A stretch of 64,000 nt of DNA from Liolophura sinensis (Eukaryota; Mollusca; Polyplacophora; Chitonida; Chitonidae): assembly GCF_032854445.1 (NCBI RefSeq), contig NC_088300.1:69354984-69418983 (forward strand), written 5' to 3'. Position 1 is the first letter of the stretch, and every line of letters begins with the position of its first letter. The notes beneath the pieces were generated by a model that was not told the origin of the DNA, did no database searches, and saw nothing but the letters and a program-made list of their open reading frames with translations. The position numbers and the translations under genes are program-made. Shown piece by piece: positions 12,140-25,177 of the stretch.

Positions 12140-12500
12140 GTTGGGTTCCAAGACATCAGCCAAAGCTCACGTTTAAGCCACTACTCTGATTCCCACATTT
12201 CACGGTCTGGATAGATAAGTGTTCGCAGCAGCTGCAAACAAATTCTTTAAGGCCTGCGGAAAATGCCCTGAGCAGGGCATCCAGGCTATTGGGAATTCCG
12301 TAATAGCTTAAGGCTTTATATTTCTGTACAATCAAGCAGGTCTAACAGATTCCCACATCTCTGTCAGCTTTTTAGACAAGGATATTACCTCATTCACCTG
12401 TATAGCCTTCACGGCCCACTAGTCTTCCTCCTGCTGGGAAATGACCAACTTACTTCACCGCCCATTAACCTTCAGGGTACCATGCTTGTGAGACCAGAAG
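12140..12500 (+). repeat. Cluster-restricted repeat, copy 1
   Basis: Diverged member of a ~0.4-0.6 kb family. Signatures in order: CCCACATTTCACGGTCTGGA, GGCTATTG, GGCTTTATAT, TATAGCCTTCACGGCCCACT and GAAATGACCAACTTACTTCA followed by CCGCCCATTAA. All copies I can find lie between the globin genes. No coding capacity. Confidence 0.75.
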
Positions 12501-13069
12501 AGGAGTGTCCATGTGACGAATGTTGAAGATATTTTTATCTGTATTTGTCATATCACATTTTGGAAGTTTGTCTGCGTCTGCATACTATGTTGCATATTTT
12601 GTCTTATCTTATTCATGGAAATTAATTAAGTTATAATTAATGACATGTATCTTACACATAGTGAATGTTCACTGTTCTAAAATTAGTTCGATGACAATTT
12701 GTTTTCTTTCATGTAATTTTGAAATTTGGACTTCATACAACTTTAGAGTTTTTGATGATTGTTTTAGGTAAAGCTCATATGGAATCTATGCGTCAGTTTT
12801 TAGGAAAGCCACGTCGTTTATCGCAAAATGAATGCTCCATGTCCATTAGCGCTGAAACTAATCCTCCAAAACCCATAGTTACAGATTATGTAAAACTTTT
12901 ACATGAACGGTGAACAAAATATCTGTTTTCAAAGGAAAAACTCAAAACACTGACTGCAAATGATATTAACAGAGTAATAAAGAACAGATATATAACTATT
13001 TTATTGGAAAAATATAACGCAGTTAAATAAAACACACTTTAGGTAGGATTTTAGTGCAAATAGCTTCAG
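12501..13069. other. Intergenic, nothing recognised
   Basis: A 64-codon frame at 12719-12913 has no recognisable motif and lies in the duplicated inter-globin sequence. Confidence 0.5.
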
Positions 13070-13480
13070 CATATTTGTTTATTCAATGAAACTTATAGGT
13101 AAATTATACAGTAAACATAGTATTTAATTTCCTGTAATTTGCAGTTTTGGTACAGAGAATTGAAGCTGTTTGAAGAAACGTATTGAACATGTTGTTGACA
13201 AACTTCAAACACTATGAAAGTTCGTCGTTCGTCTTTGTGACCCACATTTAACGGTCTGGAGAGAGATCCTGGCTATTGTCGGGACTTCTGTCATAGCTCA
13301 ACCAGGCTTTATATCTTTGCCATTTATAAGTAAGCTTTCCAAATGGGTTTCCCCATCGAAGTCTGCTTTGTGGACAATGGTATTACCTGATGACCCTGTA
13401 TAACCTTCACGACCCACTAGTTCTTCTTCTTGGAAATGACCAGTTTACATCGCCCCCATTAATCTCTGCTTGTGAAGGAG
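13070..13480 (+). repeat. Cluster-restricted repeat, copy 2
   Basis: Carries GACCCACATTTAACGGTCTG, GGCTATTGTCGGGACTTCTG, CCTTCACGACCCACTAGTTC and ATGACCAGTTTACATCGCCC. It also includes the 5' part of the family, AACTTATAGGTAAATTATAC, near 13090. Confidence 0.75.
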
Positions 13481-14304
13481 AGAGGGAATTCATACAGAAG
13501 AAACCTAAATGATAAAATCTTTAGCTGACAATGACTTCACCTAAGAAATTTGTTTGTTTCATAGCAATTTTGAAAGTTTACAAGCACCATGCTTTGCTTC
13601 TTTTGTTTATTTTTGTACTTTTATTATTATACAAATAATTACAAATATGTTACCCTTAGTTAACGTCGACTGTTCTAAAGTCAGTTCAGTGCCAGTTTAT
13701 AGGTTCATATTGTTAAATGTGATTTTGAAAATTTGTTCACGATTGTATAAGACAATGATAGTTTGGAATTTGAACAATCTAGGAAGGAAACCGAAGGTAA
13801 TAAATGTTTCCATCAGAGAAACACTTAGTTCTGTATAGTTAGAAAATATACAAAACATAGAAAAGACTTGTCAGAAGGAAATATTCAAATGCTGTTTGCT
13901 AATGATATCAACAGTGTGTTGAGTATTTTTTGTTTGACTGTTATTGAATACGATATACTCAAGAATTGTACACCTCTACGATGACGCTGAGTTTAGAAGG
14001 TGGCGGAAGCGGGAGTCAACGCTCTGTGAGTTAGTGACGAACTATTTCACACGTGACGTAGAGACATGAACACCACATCGATAGAAGACAAGTGGTCTCA
14101 ACGCCTTCACGAGCGCTGTCGTTTATTATCACCAATGAAGGCCTGCCCTTTAAACAGTGAGGGCGGGCGAAAGTATAAATTTCCAGACTACCGACGGTTT
14201 TGAACTCGTACCTTTGACACATGTATGATTATTCCAGTTGTACAGTCAGGAGAATATAGCGGTCAGATATAAGTTATCAGCCGGATATAAATAGCAGCAC
14301 AATG

Positions 14305-14714
14305 TTTGTTTATTCAACTTTCGAAGCATATTGGTAAATTACAGAGTAAATATACGCTTTAAGTTTGCTCCCTGGAAATTGTACATTTGATTTTCATAGG
14401 CAAATAAAGCCACAGACTGGACATGTTGATTTGCTGTGGGAAGATTCCAAAACATTAATAATAGCCCGTCTGTTAGTTTGGGCTGTGTGACCCACATTTC
14501 GCAGGCTGGAGTGTCCCCAACAATTCCTGTAGACCTCATATTCCTTTACAATTAAACTGACCAAACAGGTTTGCCATCGCTGTCTGTATTTTGGACAATT
14601 GTATCACTTGATGACCTTGTCTAGCCTTCATAGCCCACTATAAATCTTTTCCTACTGGGAAATGACCAACTTACGTAACCGTCCATTAGCCCTTTGTATA
14701 CTATGTTTGTGAAG
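14305..14714 (+). repeat. Cluster-restricted repeat, copy 3
   Basis: Runs from the family 5' part (ATTGGTAAATTACAGAGTAA) through GACCCACATTTCGCAGGCTG to GAAATGACCAACTTACGTAA and CCGTCCATTAGCC. A SINE is inserted just downstream at 14727. Confidence 0.7.
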
Positions 14715-14726
14715 AAAACGCATCTA

Positions 14727-14991
14727 TTTATTTATTTGATTGGTGTTTTACGCCTTGATCAAGAATATTTCTCTTATACGACGGCGGCCAACATTATAGT
14801 GGGAGGAAACCGGGCACAGCCCGGGGGAAACCCACGACCATCCGCAGGTTTCTGGAATTCCTTCTCACTTATGGCTGGAGAGGAAGCCAACATGAGCTGG
14901 ACTTGAACTCAGAGCGACCGCATTGGTGAGAGACTCCTGGGTCATTACGCTGTGCTAGCGCGCTAACCGGCTGAGCCACGGAGATCCCCTA
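14727..14991 (-). mobile_element. Full-length SINE-1 (MetaSINE-like)
   Basis: tRNA-like head (GGGGATCTCCGTGGCTCAGC with B box GAGTTCAAGTCCAGC on the - strand) and the conserved 3' module ATTCTTGA...GGCGTAAAACACCAATC with TAAA tail. The flanking duplication AAAACGCATCTA / AAAACACGTCTA (14715-14726, 14992-15003) has two mismatches. Assignment to the MetaSINE superfamily is from memory. Confidence 0.85.
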
Positions 14992-15471
14992 AAAACACGT
15001 CTATGGGGACTTCAGACAGAACAAACACAAGTGCTAAAGTGTACAGCAAGCGACCATTAAAGATTTCTGTAATAAAACACCTGCATGTTTAATAGTTAAT
15101 AAAATATGTCTATTTCTTTTAACAATTATATAAATTAGCTAGATGTAATTTTGAAAATGTCTTGTAACAATTTACAGTTTTCGTGGATTGATATGGAATG
15201 TTAGTGTTTTCAAGTCATCGATTGTAATGTAATGCATTTATTGGCGTAAAACACCAATCAAATAAATAAATATACAGTTTATGCGGCAATGTTAATTACT
15301 TGGACATAGAAATTACATTACACAATTGCAATTGATTTTCAACCTATTTCCTTGGTGTTTAACATCTTTCTCAAGAATATGACGGTGGTCATATGTACAG
15401 ATAAGAGGAGGAAGCCGGTGTGTCGAGGGTACATCATTGACCTTCGACATACATCCTGACAAACTTCGTGA

Positions 15472-15715
15472 AATAAAGCCGAGGCCGCAACAGCGAGAGC
15501 TGGGAGTGCGTTAGTAGCCTGAGATGGCGTGTTCGAATCTGGCTATCTCTGTTTCGGTCGTGGCCTTAAGTCAGAACGTCTGTTATGTGCCTTGAGAAGG
15601 TCGGTGATTTAAACCTGGCAGTGTGGATTACTTCACCCATAAACCGGACACCATCTAGTAAGGAGCAGTCACTTGAGTACGCCGTTAATACTAACCAGTT
15701 AATGAATAATTTTGT
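15472..15715 (+). mobile_element. Possible third SINE-type element
   Basis: A B-box-like GTGTTCGAATCTGGC near 15530 is followed by GATTACTTCACCCATAAACC and GAGTACGCCGTTAATACTAA, a tRNA-like promoter plus a 3' end similar to the other SINEs. Similar B boxes occur near 62850 (GGTTCGATACCCGG). Confidence 0.4.
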
Positions 15716-16380
15716 ATTCGAAAGCATACTGTTTAACATGTGGCCAAATGGTAGGTGTAGCAATGCTTAGATTCGTTAACTGCATCACAGAGGAATTTCT
15801 TATCGTGACCAAAAACTTGCCACGACATGCAACATGGTTTGCATATAAAGTTTGTCAAAAATGACGACGCATCATGGCACTATATCCCAGGAGGCGTTAT
15901 TTTCGGCAAAACGTTACGAGAAATTTGAGTTTCGTTTCATAAAATTTACCCCAGCTATTGTGCTGCCATCATATTTACCGGATACATACATTAGAATTAC
16001 TACTTAGCAGGAGGGTGTATCAGTCAAGGCGTGGATGTTTCTCAAAGGCTCTGCTCGTTTTTCTCTACCAATAAATTTGACCGCTGTCGTACAAGTGAAA
16101 AATTCTTGAACGTATCAATTTCATAGTAAATGACTGAATAGTTTACTTGTGGTCCATACTTGCAAAGTTGTGCAGCCTGGTTATTGTGATTTCCACTTGC
16201 GAAACCACTGTACAAGTTTAACACAGATGATCCAGTTATTCAGTCAGTCAGTCAGTTAGTCAGTCAGTCAGTCAGTTAATCCGGCAAAAACATGTCTTGA
16301 GTTGCATGTATACAACACATACCGTTCAGAGAATATAATGCACTATTAAAGCCAAATCTATCAAAATCAACAACAACAAT
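15716..16380. other. Intergenic, 3' flank of globin B
   Basis: No coding signal; contains the (CAGT)n tract at 16244-16280. Confidence 0.5.
16244..16280. repeat. (CAGT)n microsatellite
   Basis: About nine CAGT/TAGT units between the end of the cluster repeats and the globin B 3' UTR. Confidence 0.85.
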
Positions 16381-16381
16381 T

Positions 16382-16387
16382 TTTATT
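16382..16387 (-). promoter_or_regulatory. Globin B poly(A) signal
   Basis: AATAAA on the - strand, about 325 nt after the stop, at the same position as in globins A and C, inside a conserved 3' UTR. Confidence 0.75.
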
Positions 16388-16711
16388 AGACAGCTGATGG
16401 AAAGATAAATCTAAAAAAAAAAAACAAACAAATGTGAAAGGGTGAGCTTGATCTAAAAAACACCAGTAACATATTTTAGTGTTACAGTGACAGTAACATG
16501 GAATGTGTACCTCTGTTAGAGGAAGATCAGTGAGTCACCTCAACAGTCTTATCATAGAACTTCAATTTTCTAATTTACATATGTACAAAAAGGGGCAGCA
16601 GGTTTTAGCGTACAGTTCATCAGTCTTCAAGCCTTGTCCATGTCCGTTTCCGGTCTTGTAGCCTTTGTAAGGGGGAGCATTTCCTGTAGTTGTGGCGCGG
16701 CTGGCAGCGGT

Positions 16712-18626
16712 TTACTTGGCCTGGTCGGCAGTGTATTCCTTCTGGCCGGCGGTGATCTGGTCTGTCATCCAGCTGTAGAGCTCATTCCAGGCATTTTCCG
16801 TGGTTTTGTTGAAGGTAGACACGGTTGATTCCATTTTGTCGTTCATGGCACGTCCCAGGTACTGCAAAAAGGAAAGTACCAGTTTACATAAGCTGGCCCA
16901 GAGATTTTTCATTCCAATGGTTTTATGCTGATCACATACTTTGGGTCCACATGATCAAGGAAATTCATACAAAAACTCTTTGCAAAGATGGATGGCGCGA
17001 AAAAGAGCTGAGAGTTGAATTTACTTACGGGAAAGTATTCCTGTGGAATGTTGTAGCCCTGGGTGCCATGGCGACCACCAAGCTGCTTCAGGATTGGTAC
17101 AACGTCTTCCAGATTGTCAAGGTGATCCACGACCATACCCAAGTATTTGATAACTCTAGTCACGTGAAATATCACGCGAGAGTTGTTCTGGAACTGACCA
17201 GCAGCGGTTCCTCTGGCGAAGTCGAACTTATCCTTGGTGCGAGGGTACAGCTCGAACAATCTATAAAGATCATAACTTAGACAGTGAAACTTACAAGTGC
17301 AAAGGATGGCTTAATGTATCTCAGTTTGTATCAGTTTACTGAGAGATTTACGGAAGAGTTATCGAGAGTATTGACAGCGCAATTCAAGTGATAGCAGTGG
17401 TATAAAAATACCATGAGCAGCGACGATAGTAGTGTATATTTGATCCGATTAAATGCGACCTATACAGCATTTAGGATTTGACTCTGGCTGTTAGTTAATT
17501 AGTTGAAAAAGTGCAGTCCTGTTAAATTAAAATTTACTAGACGTCACTACTCTAGAATTCTTCAAATGCTGTGTTGTCATTAAGAAAACGGCTAAACAAA
17601 AACAATAAAATAGACGAGATTTCGTGAACTTTTGGTAGAATCCTGTTTCCTGGCCGAGCCCATTCCCTTTACTATACAGTCAGCAGCTGTAATAACTTTA
17701 CCTCAGAAAGAGCTGAATGCCAGTCTCTGTGGGGTCGCCCTTAACATAGGAGGCCCATGATGACCGGATCATGTTCTTTTGACTGTCATCAAGTCGTGGG
17801 TATCTTCCTTGTTCCTTGAATCGGATGCACTCGAAGAGCCTGTAGACCAACAAAGCTTTATTATCGCTGATGTTGAGAGTTTAGCACTAAGGATTGATTT
17901 CAAGTGCATATGAAGTTTGTTAAAGGAATCGTACCAAGTTAATTTGACATCGAATTAAAATACCTGAAAATACATTAGAAATACATGTATATTAGTTTAT
18001 GAGTTTTGTGAAACTTTTGAATATTCAGGACAGGTTTAAAAATAATATCAATGTTTAGAAAGTGACCATGTCGATAGGAGCACTTGGTATACTTACTGAA
18101 GGAACACAGCCTCGGCTGTTTTTTCAATGTAACTCTGAGACTGAAAGAAAAGCAATGTAAGAAATAAATACATATCCATACATCGTTTTACCCCATATCA
18201 TGTAGCCATATCGACTAACTGATGCATTCTCAATTTTACCTTTTTAGCATCATTCGTACCCAAAAAGTTACATTCATTATTCAGTAATGTCAAGTTTTTC
18301 GTGAGATGAAGAAAAGGCACACTTCATGGAAAACTAATATTTACAGCAAATTTCTCCGGATAAAGTCGCAAACAATGAGAGCTGGACTTACACACTCGGC
18401 ACACAGGGAACTTTTGCCGTCCAATGCATTATGTTAAACGACTTTTCTAAACTTGTCTTCATTTTTTAAATAAATCCAAAGAAAATTTAATTGCAAGGAG
18501 CACTAATCCAGTGACACACGTGCATGCTAACAATTGGTGTCATTAGTTCGGGAATGTTTGCTTTAAAAATGCTGAAAAAAAAATTTAAAAAATGATAGCA
18601 AACATGAAGAATATAATACATACCAT
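16712..18626 (-). CDS. Globin B (neuroglobin/globin X-like intracellular globin), 5 coding exons
   Basis: Second tandem globin, same orientation as A. Exons are 18626-18624, 18140-18097, 17839-17702, 17260-17029 and 16861-16712, all with GT-AG junctions and sizes identical to the other copies; 188 residues. Distal His94, proximal His126, CD1 Phe74 and A12 Trp44 are present. Exon 4 has only four differences from globin A in 232 nt, and all four are synonymous. Residues that set it apart are Glu7 (Asp in the others), Lys49 and Met171. It has its own TATA box and upstream module (18710-18918) and its own poly(A) signal (16382-16387), so it looks like an independent functional gene, not a pseudogene. 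Its ligand and tissue are not visible from sequence. Confidence 0.93.
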
Positions 18627-18709
18627 TTTCCGTTCAATCCGCTGCCCAAGAAAATAGGAAGTGTTCAGTTTGACCCTTGGAGAAGTGAAGTTTATAGGAG
18701 ATATATCTG

Positions 18710-18918
18710 TTATATATAGGTTATGCCAGATAGCGGTAGCCACGCCACGCCCACAATCTGGACGACAGACAAATGAAAAAGAGTTTCACTGATGTCTGTC
18801 ACCCGATATTGACATGCGCGTCAGTAGCCTACACAGGTGGTATGGAGATGAACACAAGTGCAGTGGGGTGTGAAGTATCACGTTTCACTTCATCGCGGAA
18901 CAATGTCTGTGGCTTAAA
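18710..18918 (-). promoter_or_regulatory. Globin B promoter module
   Basis: TATATATAA at 18718-18710, CCACGCCCA at 18745-18753, TGACATGCGCGTCA at 18810-18823 and the distal conserved block at 18868-18918 (CACGTTTCACTTCATCGCGG). Spacings from the TATA box are 27, 92 and 150 bp, against 25, 88 and 146 in globin A. Confidence 0.75.
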
Positions 18919-19323
18919 GATAAGACAGGTCATTTTTGGAGACACGCTGTGTTTTTGTTCAGTTCCTTTACTTGTTGTGATAATTAGAAAACATAGTGAA
19001 GGAAATCTCTGGCATTATAGACATTACAATGAGTTTTTACTTATTTTTGTACTTAAAAAGTTTTTTTCTATAGCCATCTAACAATGCCTTCGCTTTACCA
19101 TAAATATTGCCTTTATACATAGACCATAAACAAACCCTAGGTGCCTTTTCAGGAATGAATACACAACCTGTCAAGTCTGATTATTTTCATTCATTAGAAT
19201 AACATATCATTTAAAACAGCAATATTTATATTACTTGAAATTCAAACCGACCTTGACTTGGATCCTCAGAATATAAAATAGTAAATCCTTGCATAAAGTT
19301 TTGCAAAGTGAATTGGCAAAGTG

Positions 19324-19745
19324 CCACAAGTGCTGTCGGCAGAGATTGTATATTATTATCAGTAGAGGTTGTATATCTCACATCACTGTCGGTAGAGGAT
19401 GTATGCTATATCACTGTCGACAGAGATTGCATGTCATTGTACTATCTGCTGCAGAGATTGCATGTCACTTCACTGTCGACAGAGATTGCGTGTCATATCA
19501 CTGTGGGCGGAAATTGCATATCACTGTCAGTAGAGGTTGTATATCACTACCGGTAGAGGGTGTATGTCATATCACTGTCGCCAGAGATTGCATGTCACTT
19601 TACTGTCGGCAGAGATTGCATGTCACTTCACTGTCGACAGAGATTGCATGTCACTTCACTGTCGACAGAGATTGCATGTCACTTCACTGTCGACGGAGAT
19701 TGTATATCACTGTCGGCAGATACTGGATGCCATATCACAGTGGAA
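19324..19745. repeat. Globin-linked minisatellite, block B (28-29 bp unit)
   Basis: About 14 units of the type CTGTCGACAGAGATTGCATG then TCACTTCA, a shortened form of the unit upstream of globins A and C. The array begins ~0.7 kb upstream of the globin B start codon. The 205-codon open frame across it is a by-product of the repeat. Confidence 0.9.
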
Positions 19746-19779
19746 TGAGATTTTTGACTTTGTGCAAATTACTACTAAT

Positions 19780-19860
19780 TTATTTTTTTGTTTGGTTGGT
19801 GTTTTACGTCGTATTCAAAAATAATTCACTTAAACGATTGTGGCCACTAATGATGGAATA
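19780..19860 (-). mobile_element. SINE-1 fragment
   Basis: Only the 3' module is left: TTGGTGTTTTACGTCGTATT then CAAAAATAATTCACTTAAAC. Confidence 0.6.
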
Positions 19861-20214
19861 TTATTACTGTGTTACAATCTACTGGGCATGCGCTGTTGTT
19901 TATTGATACATAAATATGTATGAGGTTGGAATAATATAAATCTGTGCTTCAAAACACACATTCCTACATCAGCCGTCAACAAAAACGGACGTTTGCTGTC
20001 AGTGATCGCAAGACGGAATTAACCATTAAGTTCATTAACATGAACAGTGTTTGGCTCAAAGCACAAAGGACTTGTACATAAATAAAGATGTTTAGACGTC
20101 AGTCATTGCTGATATGTTCAGATCGTCACAATTAGAACCGTCTAAATTTACTTTTTCCATAACAATCAATGCTCTTTTTGTTTTGTGTGTTTCTGTTTTG
20201 TTGTTGGAAGATTC

Positions 20215-20830
20215 CAAACACCAGTGAAAACTATTATCTTTCACCCATGTCTCTATGAACCAGATTTCACAGACTGGAGACCTAAGCGTCCAGAAGAGCT
20301 ACAAACTCCTCAAGGTCTGTAGACACTGCCCTATATAGCAGCACCATGTTTGTGTATTCAACAAAAGTTATAGGTAAATTATGCAGTAAACGTAGCCTTT
20401 GATTTTCTGTCATTTGTAATTTTGGTCAGGGAATCGAAGCTATTTGTAGAAACGGATAGTGTTCTTACTCCAAAAAGACAACACAAGTTCGTGTTTTAGT
20501 GGCGCCTTTATGACCCACATTTCACGGTCTGGAGAGCTAAGAGTCCCCATCAAGGTGTGTATAGAGACTGACCTGGGCGGAGCATCCTAGCTTTTGTCAG
20601 GACTTGTGTCATAACTGTACTACACTTTCTGTTTCCGCACAGTAGAGGCGATCAAACCGGTTTCACTATCGCTGTTTGTTTTCTTGAGAATGGTATTATG
20701 CAATAACCCTGTATAGCCTTCACGGACCACTAGTCCATATTCTCGGAAATGCCAACTTACTTCGCGCTCCGTTAATCTTCTGTATACCATGTTTGAGAAA
20801 AAGACAAGTGGAGAGGAAACCCGAAAATGA
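20215..20830 (+). repeat. Cluster-restricted repeat, copies 4 and 5
   Basis: A short first copy (20260-20345: CAGATTTCACAGACTGGAGA) is followed by a full one, with AAAGTTATAGGTAAATTATG near 20358, GACCCACATTTCACGGTCTG at 20512 and TATAGCCTTCACGGACCACT near 20720. Confidence 0.7.
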
Positions 20831-21639
20831 TAAATGATAGATAAAATGTTCAGATGACACCTTTTAAAGACTAATTCTAGGTACCTGTATATTTCATAGC
20901 ACTTTTGAGAAATTTGCCAGGGTCTTGTTTTGCTTCAATTTTTTATATAGATTATAACGTAATTAATTACGTGTAATTTACTCTTAGTGAATGTAGACAG
21001 TTCTGAAGTTTGTTTTATTAGAAGTTATTCTGGAATCTTGCACCTCGGACAAGTTGTTATTGATGTGTTTCTTTAGCATTTCTGGTATGGAATTTAAGAG
21101 GCAGATAGGAAATACATAATGAAATTGTTAATCGTAAAAAGGCAATATATCCGTTAAAACAATAAAAACAGTAGTCTTCACAAAAGCATGAATCCGAAAA
21201 TGCAAGTTGCAGAACAAATATATATGGTTTATTCTTTTATATAATTGATTGTTGTTTAACGCCATTGTCAGTAATTTCCCATTATACGTTTGTGGTCAGT
21301 GTTAGGAATGGAGGGAAGCAGAGTGCACAAGGTAAACAAGGTAAAGTTACTGACTAACTTTCTCACTGGTAGCTAACCATAAGTATGCACACCATACTGG
21401 TGGAAGACAAGGGTTCTTCAGTGGACGTTAGACCTATTGTCACGAAGACTACACAAGCACTGAAAGCGGGGGAATGTACAAATTCATAAACCCAAAGCTG
21501 GTTTTGAACCCACACCTTGTGATACTTAGAGATTAAAAAGGCTAGCCACCTATCTGTTTATTTCAATGGGAAAAAAGTACTTGAACAACACTGCAGTGAA
21601 ATATAACTTATTTCATCCAGGTTTTATTTCAAGCTACAG

Positions 21640-22150
21640 TATGTTTATCTATTCAACGTACGAAAAGGGTTAAAATTGTACAGCCAGTATAACCTTCAGT
21701 TTACTGCCTGTAAATTGTACTTTTGGTGTAGAGTATCGAAGTTCTTTGGAGAAGCAGATTGGGTATGTTGTTTTGATGTTGGAAGTTGCTAAAAAATAAA
21801 ATAAAAGCTCGTCTTTTCAGTGGGAACTGTGTGGCCCACATTTCACGGTCTGGGGAGCTAAGTGTCGAGATCAGCTATAAACGAACTCCTCTAGAGAATG
21901 TCCTTAACGGAGAACCCCGGCCGCTATTGTCCAGGTTACTAACTCTACTAGGCTTTATGATTCTTTGCATGTGTAATTAAGCGGACCAAATATGCTTCAC
22001 AGTGTTTGTCTCTTTTTTCTCTTTGTCTCAGTACCATTACCTGAGGACATGTACAGCCTTCACGGCCCACCAGTCTTTGTCCTACTGGGAAATGACCAAC
22101 TTACGTAATCGTCCATTAACCCCCCCGTGCACCAATGTAGCGCAGTAGAC
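21640..22150 (+). repeat. Cluster-restricted repeat, copy 6
   Basis: Contains TGGCCCACATTTCACGGTCT near 21831, CGCTATTGTCCAGG, CAGCCTTCACGGCCCACCAG near 22055 and GAAATGACCAACTTACGTAA near 22090. Confidence 0.7.
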
Positions 22151-22401
22151 AAGACGAGGAGTGGGGTGGGTGTTGCTGGGGGTTGTCAGAAAGAACATTC
22201 ACAAAATGTCAAGATAGCCAATATTAAAGAACACTCTAGGTAATTGTATGTGTTTAACAGGGCCTTTTACAAAGTTCGATACCTTTTGCTATCCAACATT
22301 TGTTATTCTTCGTATGTTTTATAACATGCATATGGAACAGATATAGATATGTCCTTATTTATCCCACGTATTTTACATTTATTTATTTTTTTATTTATTT
22401 C

Positions 22402-22526
22402 TTTATTTATTTATTTATTTGATTTTTGTTTTACGCCCTACTCAAGAATATTTCATTTATACGACGGCGGCCAGCATTATAGTGGGAGGAAACCGGGCAG
22501 GGGAAAACCCACGACCATCTGCATGT
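22402..22526 (-). mobile_element. SINE-1, 5'-truncated
   Basis: TTTACGCCCTACTCAAGAAT, ACGACGGCGGCCAGCATTAT and GTGGGAGGAAACCGGGCAG, with a short internal deletion and the head missing. Confidence 0.8.
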
Positions 22527-24427
22527 TTATTTTACATTTAGAATATGTCGACTATTCTGCAATCGGTTTGATGGCAAATGTTCAGTTTGAATAAATATCA
22601 TGAAGCTGACTGTTGTGGCTTTTTCCAAAGCATTCCTGGTATACATTTTAAACATAAGTTAGAATATAAGCGTCACGTTCGACATTGATATACCACAAGT
22701 AGACCATGACGGAACATTTCAAGTTTATAACCGTAAAATCCATTTATAAAGCAACCTACATTCCTCATTTTCCAAAAGAATAAGTAAGAAATAATGTATA
22801 AATAGTAAATAAAACTGGTAATATGTAAGACAGGGGCAATCGTCAATTTTCATTGATTGACAGGAAGACATTGACAGGAAAGACAGCCGAATATTATTGG
22901 CATGACATTCAGTTCAAATTTTAAACCCCTAGGCCGTGAATAATTTGCACCTTGAACAAAAGTAGAGGCATTACAGTTGAGGCATATGTCAAAGTTGGTA
23001 GGTCTGGTTTTTGATATTGATATCTGTGCTGGAATGTTTTCACACCACTCAAGGAATACTGTTTAACATTTGGTTAAATGTTCAGGTGTTTCAATGCTTG
23101 GATGCGCTAACTTAACTAAGCCATGTTATGTAAAAATTTCCATCGGTTTGACTCATTGCTGTAAGTGGTTGAAAATTTGGGCTATACAAGAAAGCAATAC
23201 AGAGTTACCAGCCTGTCTGGTAACATAAAGGTACTCGATGTTTCGTCATTGGGTTTGATTCAGGAAAACGTCTTAAACATGATTTATCTCGTAACTTTTC
23301 TCGAAGATGACGTCAAAAAAGTTTTCTTTATGAATATTTGTTTAAGTGACCCTATAGCTCGAGAACTGACAATTCGGGTAGTCTCTCTAGCTGAAATACG
23401 CCCTCATACGCATGTATGTAGACAAACAGGTAATTTTATCCAATCAAAATGATCAGAGTAATCTGTCCCTAATGTAATTTCCTCCGGGTGTGAGATGAAA
23501 CGGTCTGAGAGTTCAACAGAACGTGATAAACGTGATTGTGTTAAAGCGTGTTTGACAATTGAATGTATTACGCCACGCTATGCAGAATAAAGTAAGAGAA
23601 CGGGGCAATACATGTAAAGAAAAGCAGTCAACAGTTCCAAAATGATGCCACATTTCCAAATAGAGACACAAGAAATGAATTTAATCAATATCGAAAGCGT
23701 GTACCATGCTACTTCATAAGTTTTCGTCAATCAAAATCCAGCTTTGGGATAACCTGTTTCTACGGCTCATGTGTCCTTGGTGATAATATGTGGCCGACGA
23801 CACCCGTGTGGCGACTTGAGGAGTCTTCTAATTACGCTTAACCTGGTTCTAAAAAACATGTATTCATGGTGTTGAGTCACATTGCCAGATTGGATATATG
23901 AACAGTTGGAATCAAAGCGCAATTGAGATACATATTTTGTTATCGACAACTGATATTCTAGCGTGGCACACGATCTGTCTAACATGATTGAAAATTGTTG
24001 ACTTCGCTTTGCATGATTCGGTCCTATTTTCGTTCTTTATAGACTTTCTTGATTTTTTTGGTGGTTTGTGTTATAAGTCTTTTTGTGAAATGGCTTTGCG
24101 ATTATTGACCTGGAATGTCCTTACTGATTGACGACTGGTATATGAATGTGTGTTTCGACGCAAAGATTCCATTAATATCTTGTGTGCATATCTGTATTCC
24201 AAAAGTGAGACAGTTCGTCTCTGGATTGGGCACTAGCCCTCCACGTCTATAAAACTGATCGCCATCATGTGACTGAAATATTTTCAGAGTTCGGCGTTCA
24301 ACAAGAATGAGGAAATCAATGAAATAAATTAATAAGTAGTTTGTTCATTATGCAACGGTGCGCAGTCTAGATTTCATCACACCCTCGTGATGTGCAAGAT
24401 ATCACCTGTGTTCTTATGATCCATGCT
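22527..24427. other. Intergenic between globins B and C
   Basis: No gene recognised. A SINE-like 3' end (GAGTTCGGCGTTCAACAAGA) lies near 24286-24340. A 95-codon frame at 23165-23452 matches no family I know. Confidence 0.5.
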
Positions 24428-24690
24428 AGGGGCCTCCGTGACCGAGGCGGCTAGCACACCAGCGCGGTACAATGACCCATGAGTCTCTCACCAACACGGT
24501 CGTTGTGAGTTCAAGTCCAGCTCATGCTGGCTTCCTCTCCGGCAATGGGTGGAAAGGTCTGGTAGCAACCTGCGGATGGCCGTGGATTTCCTCCGGGCTC
24601 TGTTCGGGCTTCATCGGATTATAATACTGGTAGCCGTTGTATAAGTAAAATATTCTTGAGTTCGGCGTGAAACACCAATGAAATAAGAAA
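24428..24690 (+). mobile_element. SINE-1, near full length, diverged
   Basis: Head GGGGCCTCCGTGACCGAGGC, B box GTGAGTTCAAGTCCAGC, tail TTCGGCGTGAAACACCAATG. Lies just downstream of the globin C poly(A) region on the opposite strand. Confidence 0.8.
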
Positions 24691-24850
24691 ATAAATATCA
24701 GCCATGCTTATACCAAAGCATTTTAAAGTATGATCAGCCAACCAATCACTCTGTCTATCCATCTAATGTTTGTGAACTGCATGTAATAAACATAACCTCA
24801 TCAACACAGTGCGACATGAAAGCCAAGTTTAAAAAATCATCAACAACAAT

Positions 24851-24856
24851 TTTATT
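24851..24856 (-). promoter_or_regulatory. Globin C poly(A) signal
   Basis: AATAAA on the - strand in GTCGAATAAAATTGTTG, about 322 nt after the stop, matching the other globin copies. Confidence 0.75.
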
Positions 24857-25177
24857 CGACAGCGGATGGAAAAATATATGCAATACAAACAAAAGTGACC
24901 GGGTGAGCTTGATCCAATAACCACCAGTAACATATATTTGCGTTAAAGCGGCAGTAGCAAGGAATTTGCATGTCTGTTAGAGGAAGAAGATCAGCGGGTC
25001 AACTTAACACGATAACAATCTGGTCATAGAATTTCTATTTTACATATATACAAACGGGGCAGCGGGTTTTAGCGTACAGTTCATTAATCGTCAAGCCTTG
25101 TCCATGTGCGTTTCCGGTCTTGTAGCCTCTGTATGGCGGCGTTTTTCCTGTAGTTGTGGCGCGCGGCTGGCAGCGGT

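Noticed and set aside
19289-19906. 205-codon open frame with repeated short motifs
   Set aside because: It spans the block B minisatellite; the frame and its repeats come from the tandem units, and there are no splice or promoter signals.
23165-23452. 95-codon frame between globins B and C
   Set aside because: No family recognised and no matching frame in the equivalent part of other units.
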